This document shows, one piece after another, positions 1 to 6,276 of a stretch of DNA of 6,390 bases. Made by a program: the position numbers and the translations under genes. The stretch comes from Bacteroidales bacterium GP2 (GTDB lineage Bacteria; Bacteroidota; Bacteroidia; Bacteroidales; Muribaculaceae). The notes under the pieces were generated by a model. That model did not search any database and was not told the origin of the DNA. It saw only the letters and a list, made by a program, of their open reading frames with translations. The stretch covers positions 1-6,390 of the forward strand of contig DAAJ01000060.1 in the NCBI GenBank assembly GCA_001701115.1, in the 5' to 3' direction. Every line of letters begins with the position of its first letter. Positions within the stretch are counted from its first letter, which is position 1.

Positions 1-211
1 GCTTGCGCACAGCACTCTGATGCAACGGAGGGTCAACCGCAGGCCCGGCTTCGTTTAAAGAAAACGCTTGGCTGTAGAATTGACAGAGACTTCATACGGC
101 AACCATACTGTTGCCGTCCCTTAGTTCTCTTGTACTACTTCGTCTATTGTAAATATTTCAATGTTCTCTCTGCGCCGGAGGGCTCGCGCCCCATCCAGGC
201 GAAATGTTCTG
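1..211 (-). other. untranslated leader of an operon lying left of the window
   Basis: No convincing protein gene is visible here. The stretch lies downstream, on the minus strand, of two strong Bacteroidetes-type promoters, so it is most simply the 5' leader of a transcript running off the left edge. Two things are visible. One is an 8-bp hairpin at 96-117. The other is a CTTTAAACG stretch (minus strand, 60-52) that resembles the boxA antitermination element of rRNA leaders and can itself form a 5-bp stem. An rRNA operon start is therefore a reasonable guess, but no 16S sequence is present in the window. A short plus-strand open frame through 130-387 crosses both promoters and is not credible as a gene. 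Confidence 0.45.
96..117 (-). other. 8-bp hairpin in leader
   Basis: ACGGCAAC at 96-103 and GTTGCCGT at 110-117 are perfect inverted repeats around a 6-base loop. There is no T-tract on either side, so this is not a typical Rho-independent terminator. In the leftward leader it would fold as a stable RNA stem of unknown role. Confidence 0.5.
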
Positions 212-243
212 CAAAGTTAAGGAGGATTTTTGAAACCACCAAA
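212..243 (-). promoter_or_regulatory. leftward Bacteroidetes promoter, proximal copy
   Basis: On the minus strand TTTG (243-240) is followed after exactly 20 bases by TAACTTTG (219-212), an exact match to the Bacteroidetes primary sigma pattern TTTG-N(19-21)-TAnnTTTG. The upstream element is extended as TTTGGTGG, as in the second promoter to the right. Transcription would start a few bases left of 212 and run out of the window. Confidence 0.7.
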
Positions 244-270
244 CTTTTTCAGATTTTTTTGTTTTTGCTT

Positions 271-295
271 CTGGGCGAAGCCTTGCGGCTTCCAG
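271..295 (-). other. hairpin with GCAA (GNRA) tetraloop
   Basis: On the minus strand GAAGCC (292-287) pairs with GGCTTC (282-277) around a GCAA loop. A further CTG/CAG pairing lies below a 3-base bulge. It sits between the two tandem promoters, so it is transcribed only from the distal one. A GNRA tetraloop is a common stable RNA cap. There is no immediate T-tract on the minus strand (an A-rich run follows), so termination is unlikely. Confidence 0.4.
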
Positions 296-335
296 CGCCC
301 CGCCTCCGCGGAAGTGCCCCTCTCAAAAGCGAGTG

Positions 336-367
336 CAAAGGTAGACACTTTTTAATCCACCACCAAA
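336..367 (-). promoter_or_regulatory. leftward Bacteroidetes promoter, distal copy
   Basis: On the minus strand TTTG (367-364) is followed after exactly 20 bases by TACCTTTG (343-336), again a full match to the Bacteroidetes consensus. Both elements lie exactly 124 bases from their counterparts in the proximal promoter, and both copies share TTTGGTGG. This doubling is typical of strongly expressed transcripts. The site is downstream of the sulfatase stop and therefore serves the next unit to the left. Confidence 0.7.
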
Positions 368-412
368 TTTTATACCGCGAATTTTAAAGATTTAACATTT
401 GAGGCGCCAAAA

Positions 413-439
413 TAAGGTGGTTTACAGTAATACACCTTA
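413..439 (-). terminator. weak terminator after the sulfatase gene
   Basis: On the minus strand TAAGGTG (439-433) pairs with CACCTTA (419-413) around a 13-base loop, followed by a short TTTT. It lies 15 bases after the sulfatase stop codon and just before the next promoter pair, which is where an operon end is expected. The stem is short and the T-run poor, so it may be only partly efficient. Confidence 0.35.
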
Positions 440-454
440 ATAATATAAGCCGAA

Positions 455-1975
455 TCACTTCTTAGCACGTGCCGCCTCAATATATTTCTGCATCTGAGCT
501 ACAACATCAGGATGCTGTGAGGCAACATTTACCCTCTCACCCTTATCAACTGACATGTCATATAGCTGAGGCTCGGGAAGATTTCCAGTCTCGATTTTCG
601 GTCCCCATTGAATCATCGCAGGTCCATCGGACGGTTCAATATATTTCCATTTGCCTGAGCGGACCGAAAGGACATGTGTATTAGACATCTCTGTAACATA
701 TTCCCTTGAATTTCTATCCTGCCCAAGGATAGTTGACAGATGGTCCTCACTATCACAAGCGCTCTCCTTAGGCAACCGCGCATTGAAAAGCGATCCGAGG
801 CTGCGCATAAGGTCAATCTGGCTCACAAGCGCGTCACTCTCCTCACCTGCTGCCACATGACCGGGCCAACTAACGATAAATGGCACTGCTGTACCTCCTT
901 CAAAAGAGCTGTACTTATTGCCACGGAATGGACCCGCAGGGCTATGACCATTCAGAAGTTCCTCTGCCTTGTCATCATAACCGTCATCAACAACCGGACC
1001 ATTGTCGCTTGTAAGGATAACAATAGTATTATCAGCGACTCCGGCTTCCTCAAGCGCTTTCATTATCTGCTCAACCGACCAGTCGAATTGAACTATAGCA
1101 TCACCGCGAAGACCCATCGGATTTTTTCCACGGAAGCGGTCGTGAGGGAAACGAGGCACATGCACGTCATTTGTTGCAAAATACATGAAGAATGGCTCAT
1201 CCTTATGGCTTTCTATGAAATCAACTGCCTTTGCAGTAATTGAATCGGCAATATTTTCATCTTTCCACAATGCCTTGCCACCACCTTTCATAAAGCCAAT
1301 GCGACCGATACCATTGACAATGCTCATGTCATGCCCGTGGCTGTGCTTCAGGTTATAAAGTTTCTCAGGATTATCCTTTCCTGTCGGCTCACCGTCAAAA
1401 TTCTTTCTGTAGCTTACAAATATCGAATCACTCGGGTCATAATTCGCAACAAAACCCTGCTCAATGAACACACAAGGCACACGGTCAGAAGTCGCAGCCA
1501 TTATATAATGGTAATCAAAGCCCAAATCTGCAGGACTTGCCGCAAGAGGCGCATTCCAATCCTGTGTACCGGTTTTGTCACCGAGCCCCAGATGCCATTT
1601 GCCTATTGCGGCAGTGGCATAACCGTTGCTGCGGAACATATCAGCAATCGTAAACTGCTCCGGACGTATAATCATCCCGGCGTCACCAGGAGCAACATCA
1701 GTGCCGGGACGGCGCCACGGATACTCGCCGGTCAGAAGGGAATAACGTGAAGGCGTGCTCGTTGCGGCAACAGCATGCACGTCAGTAAAACGAGTACCGC
1801 TTTGGGCAAGGCGGTTTACAGCAGGAGTAGTGACATTTTTTGCTCCGTAGCACTCCAAATCCCCGTAGCCCAGGTCATCCGCCACAATCATCACAACATT
1901 AGGCAACCTGTCGGCAGCTTTTGCGGCTGACAGCATAAAGCCCGCCATTACAAAGGTGAGAATCCGTTTTTTCAT
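455..1975 (-). CDS. secreted sulfatase, serine-type (SxPxR)
   Basis: A 506-residue S1-family (alkaline-phosphatase fold) sulfatase that should hydrolyse sulfate esters, probably on host or algal glycans, in the periplasm. Residues 1-20 form a signal peptide ending AKA, with type I cleavage expected before Ala21. Metal ligands are visible as Asp33-Asp34 near the N-terminus and Asp324-Asn325 in LTSDNG. The catalytic motif is S73-T-P-S-R77 followed by YSLLTG. Ser73 must be oxidised to formylglycine by an anaerobic sulfatase-maturating enzyme, which is not in the window. GKWHLG (125-130), His272 and Lys354 fit the conserved sulfate pocket. In the EGGTxVPF block the usual Arg is Ala363. Length is normal for the family. 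ATG at 1975 follows the acyltransferase stop after 33 bases, so the gene is probably the operon's last. The exact sulfate substrate and S1 subfamily cannot be told by eye. Confidence 0.95.
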   Translation of the reverse strand: MKKRILTFVMAGFMLSAAKAADRLPNVVMIVADDLGYGDLECYGAKNVTTPAVNRLAQSGTRFTDVHAVAATSTPSRYSLLTGEYPWRRPGTDVAPGDAGMIIRPEQFTIADMFRSNGYATAAIGKWHLGLGDKTGTQDWNAPLAASPADLGFDYHYIMAATSDRVPCVFIEQGFVANYDPSDSIFVSYRKNFDGEPTGKDNPEKLYNLKHSHGHDMSIVNGIGRIGFMKGGGKALWKDENIADSITAKAVDFIESHKDEPFFMYFATNDVHVPRFPHDRFRGKNPMGLRGDAIVQFDWSVEQIMKALEEAGVADNTIVILTSDNGPVVDDGYDDKAEELLNGHSPAGPFRGNKYSSFEGGTAVPFIVSWPGHVAAGEESDALVSQIDLMRSLGSLFNARLPKESACDSEDHLSTILGQDRNSREYVTEMSNTHVLSVRSGKWKYIEPSDGPAMIQWGPKIETGNLPEPQLYDMSVDKGERVNVASQHPDVVAQMQKYIEAARAKK

Positions 1976-2008
1976 ATAAACATGGTATTATTAAAGTTAC
2001 AATCAAAT

Positions 2009-3139
2009 TCAAAGCTGCTTACGGTAAGCACGGCGGCGGCGGTGAAGGCGCCGGTCAAAATACTGCCACTGGAGTTGCACGCTCGCATTGTCCTCAAGCT
2101 CAAGATTGCTTTCAGCCCACTTATACCCGTTCTTTATATATGTCGGAAGGAGGTCAGAGAACAGAAGGGCATTTACGCCACGGCTCTGGTATTCCGGTTT
2201 GATGGCGACAAGCATAAGATCCACAATGTCGTTCTTGCCTTTCATTGCCTTTAGCAGATGCACCCAGCCGAAAGGCAGGAGCTTCCCTTTGGACTTCTGG
2301 AGTGCGCGGGAAAAAGAAGGCATTGAAATGCCGACTCCGACCAATTCATCATTCTCATCCACAATCACGCTTATGCAATCGAGGCGCAGCACTCCAAGGT
2401 ATTCATTTATATAATACTCAATCTGCTTAGATGAAAGCGGTGAATAACCGTAAAGATTGTCGTATGCCTCATTTATAAGGTCAAACAAAGCTACCCCGTA
2501 CTTGTCCTTGAGTTTCTTGCGCGACTTGAAATGAAGGTTTCGCAAATTATACTTGTTCTTGACTATATTCGCTATCCGCAGGTACTTGTCCGGCACCTTG
2601 TCCGGCACCGTCATGCGGTATTCCACCCAGTCCGTATCCTTAGTATAGCCAAGCCTCTCGACATGCTTTGGATAATAAGCGTGGTTATATATGGTTGCCA
2701 TCGTTCCAAGCTCATCGAAACCATCCACAAGCATGCCCTCATGGTCCATATCCGTGAAACCCATCGGACCGATAATCTCGGTCATGCCACGCTCACGGCA
2801 CCAGTTTTCAGCAGCGAGGAAAAGGGCATTGACAACATCTTCGTCATCAACAAACTCCACGAAACCGAAACGAGCCTCCTTTTTCCCGGTGCGCTCATTC
2901 ACGAGATTGTTTATTATAGCAGTGATGCGTCCTGCCGGCTTACCGTCCTTATACGCCATGAATGAGCATGCGTCGCAATAATCAAACGCAGGATTCTTGT
3001 CCGGCATCAAGGTCTTTATCTCGTCCGACACCAACGGCGGCACATAGCAATCATTGCCTTCGTAAAGGCTTATTCCGAACTCTACAAACTTTTTAAGTTC
3101 CTCTTTGGTAGGCTTGACTACCTTTACTTCTATACCCAT
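2009..3139 (-). CDS. GNAT-like acyltransferase, 376 aa, YghO-like
   Basis: Cytoplasmic protein with no signal peptide or membrane segment, resembling the duplicated GNAT (acyl-CoA N-acyltransferase) proteins of about 370-380 residues found across Bacteroidetes and related to E. coli YghO. The first half (about 60-175) ends in a conserved block, GPMGFTD at 124-130, then LVDGFDELG and NHAYYPKHVERLGY. The second half (about 250-350) has a GNAT motif-A-like stretch at 310-329 (VAIKPEYQSRGVNALLFSDL), expected to bind the acyl carrier. The C-terminus is strongly basic (HRRRR at 366-370). The acyl donor and acceptor are unknown. ATG at 3139 overlaps the end of the pseudokinase gene by 10 bases, implying translational coupling. 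Related bacterial GNAT-like proteins include ceramide synthases, so a sphingolipid role is possible but unproven. Confidence 0.85.
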   Translation of the reverse strand: MGIEVKVVKPTKEELKKFVEFGISLYEGNDCYVPPLVSDEIKTLMPDKNPAFDYCDACSFMAYKDGKPAGRITAIINNLVNERTGKKEARFGFVEFVDDEDVVNALFLAAENWCRERGMTEIIGPMGFTDMDHEGMLVDGFDELGTMATIYNHAYYPKHVERLGYTKDTDWVEYRMTVPDKVPDKYLRIANIVKNKYNLRNLHFKSRKKLKDKYGVALFDLINEAYDNLYGYSPLSSKQIEYYINEYLGVLRLDCISVIVDENDELVGVGISMPSFSRALQKSKGKLLPFGWVHLLKAMKGKNDIVDLMLVAIKPEYQSRGVNALLFSDLLPTYIKNGYKWAESNLELEDNASVQLQWQYFDRRLHRRRRAYRKQL

Positions 3140-3945
3140 AATTTAGTTGAAACAGCTGTAATTGCGTCCGAAGCAGCACACGCATGGTGAGCCGGAGCGC
3201 CAAATGAAGTGAGCCACACCAGAATTCCTATCATCACAACAAGAAAAATGATTATGGCAAGATAAATCTTGTTATTGGACCGGTGCGCAAGGTCAAGGCG
3301 AAGGTCATGGATGGCACGGTAACGGTTTTTGGGATTTGCGTCAGTGCACCGTGCCGCAATCCTCTTGAGATATGCCGGCGCGTCAGGCAACTCAGCAAGA
3401 ACCGCATTAAGCACCTTGCCGAAATTATATATATCCTCCTCCGCATCCGCAGGAGTAAGATGCTCCTTCTGGTCGAAACCAACATCTATCAGCTTAAGGT
3501 TCCCGATATTCTCCGTAAAAATAATGGTTTCAGGTCTCACCGGAAAATGCACGATATGGTTGCGCTGGATGTAGTCAAGGGCATCCACCAACTGGCTGCA
3601 CACCTTTTCGAGATGCGCCGGGGTCACCTTCTTCTCACGTATGAGCTTTGCAAGTGAATCACCATAAACGTCATCGGTAATAATGCACCGTCCCAGACCG
3701 GGCACATCTTCGTAATCATTGATCATTACAATGTGAGGATGGGCGAGATTGTATCTCACGTCAAATTCCTTTTCTATCATTGCAGAAAAGCGCGGGTCAC
3801 CCTTATACTTGCTTTTCAGGGTTTTGAGCATGACCCACTTGCCAAATTTCTTGGCGGTGTACACATCGTAGTACTCCTCGTCCCACTCGGGCAAGAGCTC
3901 AATTTCAGTCCATTTCTCAGGATTCTCTGTCTTGGTCTCGTTCAT
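3130..3945 (-). CDS. membrane-anchored pseudokinase
   Basis: A 271-residue protein with a Ser/Thr-kinase-like domain (about 15-222), one membrane helix (about 227-247) and a short C-terminal tail of some 24 residues that would be periplasmic. Kinase landmarks are recognisable: VMLK with Lys41, a Glu60 in the helix-C position, LAHPHIV (67-73), IDVGF at 153-157 for DFG, DIYNFG (171-176) for helix F, and Arg208 near the end. The catalytic loop, normally HRDLKPEN, reads HFPVRPET (133-140): the catalytic Asp is Pro, Lys is Arg, and the metal-binding Asn is Thr. The glycine-rich loop lacks its glycines. It is therefore predicted to be inactive and probably acts as a scaffold or sensor. It starts 32 bases after the lipoprotein gene and overlaps the acyltransferase gene. 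The assignment is from motifs, not from a close known homologue. Confidence 0.85.
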   Translation of the reverse strand: MNETKTENPEKWTEIELLPEWDEEYYDVYTAKKFGKWVMLKTLKSKYKGDPRFSAMIEKEFDVRYNLAHPHIVMINDYEDVPGLGRCIITDDVYGDSLAKLIREKKVTPAHLEKVCSQLVDALDYIQRNHIVHFPVRPETIIFTENIGNLKLIDVGFDQKEHLTPADAEEDIYNFGKVLNAVLAELPDAPAYLKRIAARCTDANPKNRYRAIHDLRLDLAHRSNNKIYLAIIIFLVVMIGILVWLTSFGAPAHHACAASDAITAVSTKLWV

Positions 3946-3977
3946 CTACCTTTTCGGCGGGAAACGGCGGCACGATG

Positions 3978-4355
3978 TCAATACATCTCAAAAGTGAGGC
4001 GGCTACCGGTGTCAACATCAGTCAGGTACAACATTGTCCCTGCTATTGCCCATCTGTAGGTCCACTGCTCACCGCTATCCATAAAGGACACATAAAGCCA
4101 GCTGCCGTCCGGCTCCCATGTTATTGGGTAATCATATTCGTTGCCCCAGTCATACTCGGTATAGATTCCTGTGCCATCCTCATAGAAACTGAAAATGCTC
4201 TGGTCACCATCGCCAACAGGTCCGTAATCATCTGCCACCAAAATCCAGTCGCCGATAAGTGGGGAATAATAATAGTCATTCTCGTCGCTGCAACCGCTCA
4301 AGGCAACAGCTATGAAAGCAAATGCGATAAAACTAAGAAATTTCTTGGTCTTCAT
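3978..4355 (-). CDS. small lipocalin-like surface lipoprotein
   Basis: 125-residue lipoprotein. ATG at 4355 is preferred over an in-frame TTG at 4379, because a MKTKKF-type signal start follows directly and the TTG overlaps the promoter element. Residues 1-21 form a lipoprotein signal peptide ending in the lipobox L-S-G-C with Cys22 lipidated. The next residues, SDEND, fit the acidic lipoprotein export signal that sends Bacteroidetes lipoproteins to the cell surface. The mature part is beta-rich with regularly spaced Trp/Tyr (IGDWILV at 34-40, FYEDGTG at 57-63, ITWEPDG at 78-84, final LTFEMY), a pattern seen in small lipocalin-like proteins of gut Bacteroidales. The ligand is unknown. First gene of the probable operon, with 32 bases to the pseudokinase. 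Confidence 0.8.
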   Translation of the reverse strand: MKTKKFLSFIAFAFIAVALSGCSDENDYYYSPLIGDWILVADDYGPVGDGDQSIFSFYEDGTGIYTEYDWGNEYDYPITWEPDGSWLYVSFMDSGEQWTYRWAIAGTMLYLTDVDTGSRLTFEMY

Positions 4356-4376
4356 ATACGCCGATGTTTTCGTTTG

Positions 4377-4384
4377 CAAAAATA
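4377..4384 (-). promoter_or_regulatory. TAnnTTTG promoter element before the lipoprotein gene
   Basis: On the minus strand TATTTTTG (4384-4377) matches the Bacteroidetes -7 box TAnnTTTG and lies 21 bases before the preferred ATG at 4355, leaving a short leader. No good TTTG is found at the expected 19-21 spacing upstream; the nearest is 29 bases away. The promoter is therefore half-consensus. It would drive the lipoprotein-pseudokinase-acyltransferase-sulfatase unit. Confidence 0.5.
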
Positions 4385-4487
4385 GTAATTTTTTTGATTA
4401 AATCTTGATGAAACAAAAACCGACGCGGCAGTCTTAGTCACATCCCTCAATTCCCATAACACCCTTCCGGCGTTGATTGTTCTATAA

Positions 4488-4514
4488 GACTTATAAGAAG
4501 TATATGACTTATAA
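4488..4514. repeat. GACTTATAA direct repeat
   Basis: GACTTATAA occurs at 4488-4496 and again at 4506-4514, an 18-base period. The first copy contains the palindrome CTTATAAG (4490-4497). It lies in the spacer between the operon promoter and the decayed coding region. The rest of the spacer, 4385-4487, shows no gene and no clear terminator. Confidence 0.5.
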
Positions 4515-4838
4515 TCACCCTTTCCTTAATACCCTCTGTAGTTCCGGCGACTGTGCGACATATTCTCCTTCAATCCCCCCTCTTGCAAAAATTCCGCTTC
4601 CAGCCGCTTAAGAACCTGGGCAAACATACTGTCCAGCGCTCCGTCATAACTTACTGTACTTGAGCGGATAAGGTGGATTGGGTAGGTACGATGGGGATGT
4701 CGTGTATCAGGGTAACGCGCCGGTAGAGCGCGTCACGATAGTAGCCTCGTGGTTAAGCGACAGCGCAACCCGCGGATACTCTCTGTGCGCACGGGTGCTG
4801 CATCCCAAAAATTCAAGGTCCACGCTTATTTTGCCTGG
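4515..4838 (-). pseudogene. GC-rich coding-like relic, split over several frames
   Basis: No intact gene covers this stretch, yet the minus strand carries protein-like segments that hand over between frames. They are frame A from 4838 (DLEFLGC, HREYPRVALSLNHEATI) to a TGA at 4709-4707; frame C from about 4752 (DALYRRVTLIHDIPIV); frame B from 4732 to a TAA at 4528-4526 (YDGALDSMFAQVLKRLEAEF); and finally a frame ending at TGA 4517-4515 (EYVAQSPELQRVLRKG). The last hand-over coincides with a run of six Gs (minus strand, 4580-4575): one added G would join frame B to the final segment. Base composition is higher in G+C than on either side (36 of 60 in 4721-4780). I do not recognise the protein. 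A plus-strand frame over 4678-4896 is an alternative, judged less likely. Confidence 0.35.
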
Positions 4839-5929
4839 CTACGATCTGGTTCTTTTGATTTCGGTGTGCCAGAATAATTCAATGAATCTGTCATAAGTGG
4901 CATAACTTCATTAATCTTCTTTTGTGTTTCCTCTAAATTCTTCAGAGTATTGAGCAGCTCATTCTTAACTGCCTCTAGTTCGGCAGACGAATTATTCGTA
5001 GCACGAATAGAATACCAAAAAGACCCTATCGCAATGATTATACTCAACACTATACTTCAGATAGCCCATTTAGTTGAAGATTTCGCCGATTTCTGTGTTT
5101 CTAAAATACTTATCTCAGAACTCCTAAGATTTTTCTCTGCCTTTTCAAGGATTGAATAATTATTGGTAAGACGTACCTTAGCATCAAAAAACAAGTATAG
5201 CACATTAAAATACTTTACCGCATTTTCAATATTAAATGCGCGGCGTCTATAAGGCTTATCCTCACCATCTATATGGCACTTGCCGTTGTATATTGATTTG
5301 TATAAGGAGCTAACATAGGCATCATATCCCAAAACCATCACATACATCTGAAGGAATGACTCATATCGTTTACGAATCTCATCCTCACGATGCTCTTTTT
5401 CAAGTTCAACAGCATGTCTAACTACAGCTTGAGCCTTTTTAACAAGATTTCGGACGGAGGTCTCATATTCTTCTAAATACCAGTTTAATGCCGCATTATC
5501 ATGTTGGTGTATATCCACATCACTGCGGCTAATAAATGGTTTCAGGGAAGAGTCACTCTCATCTTCATGGAAATCATGAATATGATATAGGCTCTTTATC
5601 ATGTGGTAGACTGCTTCCGGGAAAGTATTTTCATCAAATCCAAATTCACTGCCACCTAAGAATTTAGACATAAACTTATATTTTACCATCCCATTATGAC
5701 TGGAATCCATATACTCAAGCCTAATAAAATGGTCAAAATTTTGAGCATTTTCTACATTTTGTATATATATGTCTATGTTTCTTTGATCTTCTATAATCCT
5801 AATAATGAATCTCTCATCAGGATTATCGGAGATATTCACTTCTACAGTACCGCCGTGATAAGGCGCTCTAATTGGCAACGGCAGATGATTTATCCTCGGA
5901 ATCCATAGAACAACAAAACACTGATGCAT
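4826..5929 (-). pseudogene. single-pass membrane protein of unknown family, interrupted by TGA
   Basis: I do not recognise this gene. One frame of 367 codons runs from ATG 5929 to TAA 4828-4826, broken only by TGA at 5059-5057 (codon 291). Residues 1-60 look like a beta-rich domain. A His/Asp-rich part follows (HIHDFHEDESD at 116-126, DVDIHQHD at 137-144). Residues about 150-190 and 250-285 are charged and helical. The only membrane segment, about 288-308 (KWAI, stop, SIVLSIIIAIGSFWYSI), contains the TGA. A coiled-coil-like tail (315-345) and a Lys/Ser/Pro-rich end come after it. As read, the product is a 290-residue soluble protein lacking membrane anchor and tail. ATG 5929 was chosen because codons further upstream in this frame are out of phase with, and shadow, the 68-residue gene. 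The region is AT-rich (22 G+C in 5041-5100), unlike the operon to the left. Readthrough or an assembly error are alternatives. Confidence 0.65.
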
Positions 5930-5941
5930 AATTTTTTTGCG

Positions 5942-5970
5942 AAAAAATGGATGGAGCAACCCCCATCCAT
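5942..5970 (-). terminator. Rho-independent terminator after the small winged-helix gene
   Basis: On the minus strand ATGGATGG (5970-5963) pairs perfectly with CCATCCAT (5954-5947) around an 8-base loop and is followed by a run of Ts. It begins 26 bases after the stop codon of the 68-residue gene and ends only 12 bases before the ATG at 5929 of the next gene. It could therefore act as an attenuator between the two genes as well as a terminator. Confidence 0.65.
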
Positions 5971-5996
5971 ATCGAATTATTTTTACTAAGATTAAA

Positions 5997-6203
5997 TTAA
6001 GCAAGATCAAGATCCTGCGCATAACTACGACCAAGATTTGAGATTCTCCACGTTTTCCTTTCACGGGTATAACCACATATAATAAACCCAACTGATACAA
6101 ACTCATTGAGAATCTCCTTACCGATAGTATCTTGAAGGTCATTAAAATACCCCCAACCGCGATGGTAAATATTCTTCAATGCAGTTTTACGCTCCTCATT
6201 CAT
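5997..6203 (-). CDS. small winged-helix-like protein, 68 aa
   Basis: 68-residue cytoplasmic protein without signal peptide or membrane segment. Residues 25-48 (DTIGKEILNEFVSVGFIICGYTRE) read like a helix-turn-strand unit, and KTWRISNLGRSYAQDL (50-65) resembles the wing and last helix of small winged-helix proteins, in which a Trp/Ile-Ser/Thr-x-x-Gly-Arg segment is common. A DNA-binding or regulatory role is therefore possible but unproven. ATG at 6203 follows an A-rich stretch with no Shine-Dalgarno sequence, normal for Bacteroidetes. It lies upstream of the interrupted membrane-protein gene, separated from it by a terminator. I do not know a named family for it. Confidence 0.65.
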   Translation of the reverse strand: MNEERKTALKNIYHRGWGYFNDLQDTIGKEILNEFVSVGFIICGYTRERKTWRISNLGRSYAQDLDLA

Positions 6204-6259
6204 AGTTTTTTACGCCTTACTAGTTACATTGTCCCATCAGAAAGCGTCAAGACTGGTGG

Positions 6260-6269
6260 AACCATGGTT
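6260..6269. promoter_or_regulatory. AACCATGGTT palindrome, possible operator
   Basis: A perfect 10-bp palindrome about 57 bases upstream of the small winged-helix gene, between its presumed promoter and its start codon. Its position fits an operator, perhaps for autoregulation, but a 10-bp palindrome can arise by chance. Confidence 0.2.
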
Positions 6270-6276
6270 AAAATTA

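Noticed and set aside
130..387. Plus-strand open frame of 85 codons in the left intergenic region
   Set aside because: It runs straight through both promoter elements and two hairpins and reads as low-complexity, unlike a protein.
740..1243. Open plus-strand frame of 167 codons opposite the sulfatase gene
   Set aside because: It is antisense to a well-supported enzyme, has no recognisable domain, and follows from the codon pattern of the real gene.
4414..4417. TTTG as the upstream promoter element for the lipoprotein gene
   Set aside because: Its spacing to TATTTTTG is 29 bases, outside the 19-21 range.
4678..4896. Plus-strand frame of 72 codons over the relic region
   Set aside because: It begins with TTG, has no promoter or recognisable domain, and overlaps the end of the interrupted gene; the minus-strand segments look more protein-like.
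5057..5059. TGA read as tryptophan or selenocysteine
   Set aside because: The sulfatase, acyltransferase and lipoprotein genes all end in TGA, and no SECIS-like hairpin is evident after the codon.
5930..6142. N-terminal extension of the interrupted membrane-protein frame up to 6142
   Set aside because: It overlaps the 68-residue gene in another frame and crosses the terminator; the protein-like sequence starts at ATG 5929.
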